From: Rhizohabitans arisaemae
GTDB lineage: Bacteria > Actinomycetota > Actinomycetes > Streptosporangiales > Streptosporangiaceae
Assembly: GCF_025996515.1 (NCBI RefSeq)
Contig: NZ_BLRH01000060.1
Span: 744,001-808,000 of the forward strand
Direction: 5' to 3'
Length of the DNA: 64,000 nucleotides
Shown here: piece by piece, positions 57,362 through 64,000 of the stretch
How the letters are laid out: each line of letters starts with the position of its first letter
How positions within the stretch are numbered: the first letter of the stretch is position 1
The notes under the pieces: model-generated
What the model was told of the DNA's origin: nothing
Seen by the model: the letters and a program-made list of their open reading frames with translations, nothing else
The model's database searches: none
Made by a program: the position numbers and the translations under genes

Positions 57362-60300
57362 TCCGGACTCACCACGACTCTCTGTTCCACGCTGGGGATG
57401 ACGTGCAGGGTTCCGGCGAGCCGCGGGTTGGCGGCGACGCGGGCGGCGAGGTCGTCGCGGGCGGCCGTCTCGCTGCCGAACGACTCGCCCAGGGCGATGT
57501 TGTCGCGGACGGAGGCGACCGAGAACCGTTCTCCGGACATCCGGATCGTGTCCTGGAACGGCTGACGCCGGTCGGCCTGGCTCTTGGCGAGTACCGAGCG
57601 GCTGACGCTGTTGCCGTTCAGCAGGTGGGTGAACAACCCCGCCGGATAGTTGACGAACCGCTCGGGCGCCGGGCTCGGCACGGTGTCGACGATGATCTGC
57701 TCGTAGCGGGCGCTGCGCCGCAGGGCCCGGCTGGAGGCGATCGCACCGCCGTCCGCCGCCAGCTCCACACCCCCGTGCTGGGGCTCGTACGGCCGCCGGG
57801 AGAGCTTGGCCGCGTCGTCCATCTCCTGGAACTGGGCGAGCGCGAACTGCTCGTCCACGTCCGCCCGTTTGATCAGCCCGCTGCCGGCGACCGTCACGCT
57901 CACCTGGCCCACGTCCCGCGGACGCTGTGAGCCGATCTTGTCCAGCCGCAGGTCGAGCGGGACCGCGCGCTGCCGGACGAAGAGGGTTCCCAGGGGGTGC
58001 AGGATCAGGTCGTCCTCGCTGTCGGGGAGCTGCCGCAGGCTGACCAGCGCGCCCGCGCCGCCGGGGGTGAAGGTCCGCCAGCCTTCGAGTTTGGCGAACT
58101 CCGCGGCGAGGATGGGCAGCACGTCCACCGCGGGCAGGGCGGTGTCGCGCTCCTCTCCCCAGGTGATGTCGAAGTCGGCGGAGACGTCGAAGAAGAAGAA
58201 CGAGATGGAACCCCTGCCGCGGGCCCGCCACGGGGTGGGCCCCTCCAGGCTGAAGGCGAGCCTGATGCTGAAGACGCCGACGCCGAACACGCGCAGGGAG
58301 ACCGAGGCGGAGATCTGGATGAGGAAGGAGAACGGGGAGAACCGGAACAGCGCGTCGAACGCGATGTGGCCCTTGAGGCTGATCGCGCTGAATCCGAAGT
58401 ACATCTCGGCCCGTGCGCCGAACTGCGCGGTGTTGCTGGTCACCGCGAAGTAGCCGGAGACGGTGATCCGGCCGATGCCGCTGTTGAGCAGGTCGAAGGA
58501 GACTCTGCGCGGGGCCGGGAAGGGCAGCGGCGGCGGGGTGTACGACGGGTGGAAGCCGCCTACGGTGAGCACCAGGTTGGGGTTGTCGCCCCAGGCGATG
58601 AGGATCCCCATCTCCCCGTCGATCGTGATGGTCAGCACCCGGGACTCAAACAGCGAGGCGAAGAACCAGAGCCGCTGCTTGTCGGGCTCGACGGCGCCGA
58701 GGAAGTTCACCTGGAGGACGATGATCGGGGCTTCCTCCACCGGGAGCGCGACCTTGAGCACGCCCACGATCGCGATGCTGCCGGGGATCTCGATGATCAC
58801 GCCGACCGAGACGCTGATCAGCGTGGGGGTACCCCAGCCGATCTTGAGCATCGGGCCGATCAGGAACCGGCCCTCCTGCGGGGGGAAGAAGGCGCGCAGG
58901 TCGCTGAGGATGCGGGGCGCGTTGGCCACGACGTCGGTGGGGAACATGACCGACTCGATCGCCCCGCTGCGCACCCCCTCGGCCAGCGCGTCCAGCCGCA
59001 TGGTCCGGTTGAGCCCGACGAGCCCGCCCACCGCGAGCAGGCGGAAGCCGTACCCGAGCTGCAGCCCGCCCCCGGCGAACTCGGCGGTCAGCACGAGGAG
59101 CAGGGAGAACCCCTTGGAGCCGTCCGGCATCCGGGTGGTGATCAATCCGAGCGCCTTGATCGCCAAGAAGCCGGCGAGCTCCAGTTCGAGCGTCCCCGAG
59201 TACTCCCCCCGCTCCGGATCGATGTTCAGGTAACCGCCGCCGGTGAGTATCCCGACGTCGATGGAGAGACCCACCCCGTTCGGCGGCTTGAACGCGAAGC
59301 CCAGGTCGGCGGGGCCGAGGTTGCCGCCCCCTTCGGGAAACCCGAGCTCCACCAGGACGCCGAGCCGGTCGACACTGCCCTTGATCGGCCCGAGGGAGAT
59401 CGACAGACCGGCCGACAACTCCAGCGGCACCGTACGCCCCGCGATCTTGGCCAGCAGGTGGATCGCCTGAACCTCGACCGGGCCGAGCTCGATGTGGACC
59501 GGGAGGGAGACCTCCAGCGCGCCGCTGCCGTCGAACCGCAGGCCGGTGACGGGGTCGAAGGCGAAGCCCACGTCGAACGCGGACTCGATCCGGGCGCCCC
59601 CGAGCACGGTGGCGATGAACCCGTCTCCGGAGCCCACGTCGATGACGAGCCGCCCCCCGGTGACCTCGCCCTTGAGCGCCGGCCCGCCGACGGCCCGGCC
59701 GGTGGCCGTGTCGAACCCGAGGGCGACCCCGGCGTCCAGGCTGAACGCGCCGAACTCCAGACGACTCCCGCCGGCCTGGCCGAGCACCAGGAACGGGCTG
59801 TCCGGCGCCGCCCGGAGCCCGACGGTGAAGGTCGCGTCGAGCCGCCCGGAGGGCGGGGTCAGCTCGATGTGGAAGGGCGGCCGGATGGAGCCCTGGGTGG
59901 CCGCGGCGAGGGCGCCGTGTACGGCGATCCGCGCGGTCCAGGTCGGCGGTGAGACCGGGAACTCGAACTCGGTGTCGAGCGAGCCGGGAAGCACCACCTC
60001 CACCGCGAGCCCGGTGCCGTCCGGGGTGGGGGTGAGGTCGAGGGCGAACATCTGCAGCCTGGGCGGGGTGCCCGGCCCGGGTGGGATGAGCAGCACCGGC
60101 AGCCCAAGCCGGCCGAGCGCCCCTTCCAGCACGGTGAGGAAGCGGAGCGCGTCGAAGCCCGCCGTACCCCAGCCGTACAGTTCCCGTAGATGCCCGGCCG
60201 GGTCGGTGATCGCCGGGAGGAGCCGGTCCAGGTGGACGGCGAGCCGCTCATGCGGCGGGCGGCTCGGGGAGGTGCCCGGCTGGAAGGTCCGTTCCAGCAC

Positions 60301-60777
60301 GCCGAAGACCGCCAGCACCGCCGCTGCGGCGGAGGAGAGCTCCAGCAGGTCGGCGACGAGCAGGTCCGTCAGTTTGCCGGGCAGCCCGTCGACCAGCTCG
60401 GCGATCTGCGCAGGGGTGATCCCGGGCAGGGTGGGTCCCCGGCTCTGGATCGCCCCGGCCAGCTCGGGGAAGGCGGCGCCGACCCGCCCGCACTGGGTGA
60501 GCAGGGCGAGTCCGGCCGCGGCCATGGCCGCGGCGTCCCCACCCTCGATCGCGTCGCCCAGCCGGACGATCAAAGTGTCCAGCTCGGCGGTGACCGTGAT
60601 GATCGTGGTCCGGGCGGCCCTGATGGCCGGTTCGGTGAGGAACTCGTCGGGGAAGCGGACACCCAGCTCCTCAAAGGTATCCAGGGCTTTCTCGTCGCTG
60701 AGCCGTCCGGCGATCCGGCGCAGCACATGGGCGAACTCCAGGGCGAGCCGCTCCAGGGAACCGGCTTGCTCGGCCAC
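57358..60777 (-). CDS. Giant beta-rich protein, DUF6603-like (1139 aa)
   Basis: Residues 1-190 are helical and coiled-coil-like. From about 240 to 900 the protein is a long series of amphipathic beta strands: ELTPPSGRLDATFTVGLRAA, FAFDPVTGLRFDGSGALEVS, GVGLSIDVGILTGGGYLNID, LVLTAEFAGGGLQLGYGFRL, FSFLIQISASVSLRVFGVGV. The core with GLQLGYGFRLLAVGGLVGLN resembles proteins with DUF6603, as far as I remember. The alternating hydrophobic pattern would suit a large beta sheet or groove that binds lipid or packs against partners. It has no signal peptide. GTG 60777 follows GAGGAG. It overlaps the next gene by 4 nt. Confidence 0.75.
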   Translation of the reverse strand: MAEQAGSLERLALEFAHVLRRIAGRLSDEKALDTFEELGVRFPDEFLTEPAIRAARTTIITVTAELDTLIVRLGDAIEGGDAAAMAAAGLALLTQCGRVGAAFPELAGAIQSRGPTLPGITPAQIAELVDGLPGKLTDLLVADLLELSSAAAAVLAVFGVLERTFQPGTSPSRPPHERLAVHLDRLLPAITDPAGHLRELYGWGTAGFDALRFLTVLEGALGRLGLPVLLIPPGPGTPPRLQMFALDLTPTPDGTGLAVEVVLPGSLDTEFEFPVSPPTWTARIAVHGALAAATQGSIRPPFHIELTPPSGRLDATFTVGLRAAPDSPFLVLGQAGGSRLEFGAFSLDAGVALGFDTATGRAVGGPALKGEVTGGRLVIDVGSGDGFIATVLGGARIESAFDVGFAFDPVTGLRFDGSGALEVSLPVHIELGPVEVQAIHLLAKIAGRTVPLELSAGLSISLGPIKGSVDRLGVLVELGFPEGGGNLGPADLGFAFKPPNGVGLSIDVGILTGGGYLNIDPERGEYSGTLELELAGFLAIKALGLITTRMPDGSKGFSLLLVLTAEFAGGGLQLGYGFRLLAVGGLVGLNRTMRLDALAEGVRSGAIESVMFPTDVVANAPRILSDLRAFFPPQEGRFLIGPMLKIGWGTPTLISVSVGVIIEIPGSIAIVGVLKVALPVEEAPIIVLQVNFLGAVEPDKQRLWFFASLFESRVLTITIDGEMGILIAWGDNPNLVLTVGGFHPSYTPPPLPFPAPRRVSFDLLNSGIGRITVSGYFAVTSNTAQFGARAEMYFGFSAISLKGHIAFDALFRFSPFSFLIQISASVSLRVFGVGVFSIRLAFSLEGPTPWRARGRGSISFFFFDVSADFDITWGEERDTALPAVDVLPILAAEFAKLEGWRTFTPGGAGALVSLRQLPDSEDDLILHPLGTLFVRQRAVPLDLRLDKIGSQRPRDVGQVSVTVAGSGLIKRADVDEQFALAQFQEMDDAAKLSRRPYEPQHGGVELAADGGAIASSRALRRSARYEQIIVDTVPSPAPERFVNYPAGLFTHLLNGNSVSRSVLAKSQADRRQPFQDTIRMSGERFSVASVRDNIALGESFGSETAARDDLAARVAANPRLAGTLHVIPSVEQRVVVSPE

Positions 60778-60803
60778 GGCATCTCCTCACACGGTGTCGG
60801 GGG

Positions 60804-62315
60804 TCACCCGGCTTCGAGCGCCGAAATGATCTGTGGATAGGTGCGGCCGGGCAGATCGGGCAGGAGTGCCCGTGCTCTGGCCAGGTCGGCCGCGAGCCGG
60901 GTCCCGGCGAACCTGGTGAACACCTCCTGCAGCCGGTCCAGGCACTCGGCCAGCGGCTGTCCGTTCAGCGTGTGCGGAAGCGCCAGATCGGGATACGAGA
61001 TCATCCGGGTGGCCAGCTGGAAGAGGGCCGCGCCACCGCCGCGGTGCCAGGCGATGGTGACCCGCCGGTTGCGGTTGACCAGCCGGAGCAGCTCCTCCTG
61101 GTGCTCCAGCCAGAAGGTGATGAAGAACCGCCCGGTCGCCGAGCGGTCCAGATCGCCCTGGAGGGAGGAGAACCCCGGCGGGGCCGGACCGGTGAACCAG
61201 GGCTGGGCGGCCGGGGCGTAGACCGGGCCGACGGCCGCCGCCCCGGTGAGCGCCGCCACGGCCTCGGGCGGTACGGCGACCAGGGCGGCTCCCGGCACGG
61301 TCTGGACCTGGCCGGGGGCGGTGGCGGTGGCGACGTCCACGGGCAGGTGTTCGATCGCGCCGAATCTAGCGAGCACCCCGGCGATCGGATGGGCGAGGCC
61401 GAGTCCGAGGGTGGTCCGGGCGTAGACCAGCCCCACCACCTTGTCGTCGTCGTTGACGAGCGCGGAGCCGGAGTCCCCTTCGTAGGCGAAGAAGACGATC
61501 GTTCCCGGCGCGGGGGCCGGGACCGGCGGATTGGGGGTGATCATCAGTACGTTGTCGGCGGTGGTGGTCGAGGCCCGCAGTGAGCTGATCTTCCCTCCGG
61601 TCAGCTTGGTGCGGGCTCCGCGCTTGCGGACCGGATAGGTGCCCGGCTGCGCGTCGGCGGGTGTGATCGTGTACTTGCCCTTGATCACACCGATCTCGGT
61701 GATCTCCGCGAGCCACTCCGTGCCCGGGGCCAGCTGGACCAGGGCCTCGTCCCGGTCCCCCGTCATCCCGCCGCCCGCGTACCGGCCGATGATGTCGCTG
61801 CAGCACTTGGTGCAGCTGTCGCTCCCGACCGGCTGTCCCACCTTGGTGACGCCGACGGCCGGTGCGGGAACGTCGGGTGCCGCGATCACGTGGTAGTTGG
61901 TCAGCGCGTAGTGCTTGGCGGTGTCGGCGGTGTGCCGGAGCACACAGCCGAGGGTGCCGACGTATCCGCTGGACTCCACCGCCAGCTGCGACCCGCCGAT
62001 CAGCGGCCGGAAACGTGTGTCGTCGTACTCCAGCAGCTCAGGATGGATCACACCCGTCGGGGCGGCGAGCAGCACGATGTCCCCGGATTCGATCACATCG
62101 GTGGGCACGCCCTCGATCCGTTCGGGGATGAGCTCACCGGCCGACACCAGGGCGGCCGGAAGCTTCTCCCGGACGTACACCTTGATCACAAGCTCGCCGG
62201 TGGGCTCCCCGCCCACCTCCTTGCTGCCGAGCCCGACGGCGACCACCCCGGGAAGGGCGAGGAGCGCAGGGGTGGCCCGCCTCTTGATCGCGTCGATGTC
62301 TTCGTCGCTTGGCAC
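60804..62315 (-). CDS. Trypsin-fold serine protease-like protein, paralogue 2
   Basis: A 503-aa protein. The N-terminal domain (1-80: LLALPGVVAVGLGSKEVGGE, GELVIKVYVREKLPAAL) looks like a small alpha/beta module of Nal1-like proteases. The central chymotrypsin-fold domain has an intact triad: H142 (ALTNYHVIAAP), D189 (DRDEALVQLAPG) and S283 (EGDSGSALVNDDDKVVGLVY). A CTKCC motif lies at about 161-165. The C-terminal 100 residues (FWLEHQEELLRLVNRNRRVT, then LPHTLNGQPLAECLDRLQEV) are shared with the upstream paralogue. There is no signal peptide, so it is a cytoplasmic protease. GTG 62315 follows AGGAGG. Confidence 0.82.
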   Translation of the reverse strand: MPSDEDIDAIKRRATPALLALPGVVAVGLGSKEVGGEPTGELVIKVYVREKLPAALVSAGELIPERIEGVPTDVIESGDIVLLAAPTGVIHPELLEYDDTRFRPLIGGSQLAVESSGYVGTLGCVLRHTADTAKHYALTNYHVIAAPDVPAPAVGVTKVGQPVGSDSCTKCCSDIIGRYAGGGMTGDRDEALVQLAPGTEWLAEITEIGVIKGKYTITPADAQPGTYPVRKRGARTKLTGGKISSLRASTTTADNVLMITPNPPVPAPAPGTIVFFAYEGDSGSALVNDDDKVVGLVYARTTLGLGLAHPIAGVLARFGAIEHLPVDVATATAPGQVQTVPGAALVAVPPEAVAALTGAAAVGPVYAPAAQPWFTGPAPPGFSSLQGDLDRSATGRFFITFWLEHQEELLRLVNRNRRVTIAWHRGGGAALFQLATRMISYPDLALPHTLNGQPLAECLDRLQEVFTRFAGTRLAADLARARALLPDLPGRTYPQIISALEAG

Positions 62316-62328
62316 GTCGGCCTCCTGA

Positions 62329-63912
62329 TCAGCTTGCGCCGAGCGCGTCGATGATCTGTGGATAGGTGCGCCCGGACGGGTCGGGCAGAAGCCTGCGGGC
62401 CTGATCCAGGTCCCTCCGGAGCGCGGGACTGGCGAACCGGGCGAACACCTGATGCAGCCGGTCCAGCCGCTCGGGCAGCGGTTCGCCGTCCAGGGTGTGC
62501 GGGAGCGCGAGCTCGGGCCGGCTCAGCATCCGGATCAACATCTGGAACAGCGCCGGGCCGCCACCCCGGTGCCAGGCGACGGTGACCCGGCGGTTGCGGT
62601 TCACCAGGTCGAGCAGCTCACGCTGGTGACTCAGCCAGAGCCTGATCAGGTGCCGCCCGGCGGTGGAGCGATCCAGGTCCCGCTGGAGCCCGGCGAAGAG
62701 CGCGGGCGGCGGGGGGTCAACACCCGGCGGCCATCGGGCGGCGGCGGGCGCCTGCGCTGTTTCGGCGGGCGCCGACACGGCTTCGGCGGCCCGGTGGCCG
62801 GCGAGGGCCTGAGCCAGCTCGGCGGGCACCGCCACCGCGGCGGCGCCGGGCACGGTGTTGACGATTCCGGGAACGGCGGCGGTGGCCACCTCCACGGGGA
62901 TGCCCTCCACCGCCTGGAACCGGCTGATCACCACGTCGATGGCGACCGCCGTCGCGTTGCCCCGCCCCGGCTGCCCCGGCCTCAGCACCGCGGAGAAGAC
63001 CAGCCCGACCACCTCGGCCGCGGCGTTCACCAGGGCGCTGCCCGAGTCGCCGTGCTGAGCAAAGAAGATCTGCGTCCCGCCCGGAACGCCGTCGTTGGGG
63101 TGGGGCTTGACCAGGATCGTGTTGGTGACGCTGACCCCGGCCACATTGGTGGTGGCGTTGATCGCCTGGACGGTCCCCCCGGTGAGCCGGGAGCGGATAC
63201 CGCGCTTGCGCACCGGGTAGGTCTGGGTCGCCGCCTCCGCCTGGGTGATCTTGTGTATCCCGCGGACCGCGCCGATGTCCAGGATGTCCGCCTGCCACTC
63301 GGTGCCCGGGTTCAGCTGGATCAGCGCCGCGTCACGCGTGGTGTCGAGCGCACCCCCGGCGTACCTGCCCACGATCGAGGAGCAGCACTTGGTGACGGAG
63401 TCCTGATTGGTGGGCTGGCCGACCTTGGTCGCCCCGACCACGGACCTGGCGCCGCCGTCGCCGTCCCCGATGATGTGCCAGTTGGTCAGCGCGTACACCT
63501 TGCTCGGATCGGTGCGGTGCTTCAGCAGACAGGCAAGCGTGCCGTCGCCCACCCAGGTCAGATCGGCCATGACCGCGCAGCCCCCGAGCAGGGGACGCCG
63601 GCGGGCCGTGTCGGTGTCCATGTCGGGCACCTCCGGCTTGCCGGGAGGCGGCGGCGGGTTGCCGAGCAGGTCCTGCTCCCCCATCTCGACCAGGTCCGTG
63701 CCGACGCCCTCGAACGACGCCGGGATCAGCTCCCCGGCGGCGAGCTCGGCGGCAGGGCGCTTTCGCTGCACGAAGACTTTGATGACCAGCTCACCGGTGG
63801 GCCGTCCGGCGCGCTCCCGGCCGCCTATGCCGACGGCGGTCACCCCGGGGAGGGCGAGAAACCGCGAGGCCGCGCGGTCCTTGATCTCGATTAGTCGGGC
63901 ATCGTCGGGCAT
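62329..63912 (-). CDS. Trypsin-fold serine protease-like protein, paralogue 1
   Basis: A 527-aa paralogue of the downstream protein with the same three-part layout. N-terminal FLALPGVTAVGIGGRERAGR and GELVIKVFVQRKRPAAELAA are followed by a protease domain with H146 (ALTNWHIIGDG), D194 (TRDAALIQLNPG) and S290 (QHGDSGSALVNAAAEVVGLV), and SVTKCC matching CTKCC. The shared C-terminal module contains LWLSHQRELLDLVNRNRRVT and LPHTLDGEPLPERLDRLHQV. A linker rich in Ala/Pro (about 370-400) is unique to this copy. ATG 63912 is preceded by AGGGGG. The genes are separated by 13 nt. Processing of the giant proteins is a plausible role. Confidence 0.82.
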   Translation of the reverse strand: MPDDARLIEIKDRAASRFLALPGVTAVGIGGRERAGRPTGELVIKVFVQRKRPAAELAAGELIPASFEGVGTDLVEMGEQDLLGNPPPPPGKPEVPDMDTDTARRRPLLGGCAVMADLTWVGDGTLACLLKHRTDPSKVYALTNWHIIGDGDGGARSVVGATKVGQPTNQDSVTKCCSSIVGRYAGGALDTTRDAALIQLNPGTEWQADILDIGAVRGIHKITQAEAATQTYPVRKRGIRSRLTGGTVQAINATTNVAGVSVTNTILVKPHPNDGVPGGTQIFFAQHGDSGSALVNAAAEVVGLVFSAVLRPGQPGRGNATAVAIDVVISRFQAVEGIPVEVATAAVPGIVNTVPGAAAVAVPAELAQALAGHRAAEAVSAPAETAQAPAAARWPPGVDPPPPALFAGLQRDLDRSTAGRHLIRLWLSHQRELLDLVNRNRRVTVAWHRGGGPALFQMLIRMLSRPELALPHTLDGEPLPERLDRLHQVFARFASPALRRDLDQARRLLPDPSGRTYPQIIDALGAS

Positions 63913-63932
63913 TGCGCGGCCCCCTACTCGCC

Positions 63933-64000
63933 GTCAAAGCCACCACCGGTCCAGCCGGTCGATCACGGCGTTGCGGCGCCGCCCCGTCTCGCTCAAGCTT
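63933..64000 (-). CDS. C-terminal end of a further gene in the giant-gene operon
   Basis: The last 21 codons of a minus-strand frame, reading SLSETGRRRNAVIDRLDRWW plus L and a TGA at 63935-63933, 20 nt before the protease start. The clean helix-like end and the spacing match the operon, but the fragment is too short for identification. Confidence 0.4.

Noticed and set aside
54113-58453. Several long plus-strand frames antisense to the 1060- and 1139-aa genes
   Set aside because: They are low-complexity shadows without starts supported by ribosome sites.

Overview
The window is high-GC DNA from an actinomycete, most likely a filamentous Streptosporangiales-type organism. The reasons are frequent GTG starts, several leaderless promoters (TAnnnT 6-7 nt before the start codon), a guanidine-III riboswitch, a GPGG small membrane protein, a FadE5-type acyl-CoA dehydrogenase, PucR and DUF917 genes, and MauD/MauE-like redox proteins. 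No rRNA, tRNA, CRISPR array or intact insertion sequence was seen. All functional calls come from motifs and family memory, not from searches.

Layout. 1-3342 (minus): D-aminoacylase-like amidohydrolase (cut by the window edge) plus a polar amino-acid ABC transporter. 3498-7076: a diaminopimelate-decarboxylase-like enzyme and a YdeP-type molybdopterin oxidoreductase. 7247-7920: an orphan WXG100-like pair. 7972-14961: a nucleobase/hydantoin utilisation island (NCS1 permease, HyuA-like subunit, two DUF917 proteins, PucR regulator). 14958-16520: lipB, a DUF1707 protein and a GPGG peptide. 16585-19349: a MauE/MauD-like thiol-redox operon that ends in a Tat-exported 12-cysteine protein and membrane proteins. 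19257-27316: MFS exporter, beta-helix membrane protein, signal peptidase I, L,D-transpeptidase, GNAT, and a large UPF0104 membrane protein. 27706-30642: RHH regulator and SPFH protein, divergent from a secreted M28 peptidase, with strong palindromes between them. 30766-35607: second molybdopterin enzyme, GNAT, VOC, a guanidine-III riboswitch with its SMR guanidinium exporter, and a methyltransferase. 35725-39726: fadE, an HTH-MarR fusion regulator and a serine hydrolase. 39915-45980: an eroded region with a permease remnant, a NarL-type two-component system and its probable target lipoprotein, a chimeric pseudogene, and an acyltransferase.

46286-64000 (minus) is the most unusual part. It is a nearly continuous operon of very large cytoplasmic-looking proteins (605, 1728, 1060 and 1139 aa) with two paralogous trypsin-fold proteases and a further gene running off the edge. 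None has a signal peptide or a domain I can name with confidence, yet the genes overlap or nearly touch, so the products probably work together. A 433-bp duplication/insertion carrying a broken LacI-regulator fragment separates two of the giant genes that once overlapped. This cluster is the best candidate for an undescribed system.
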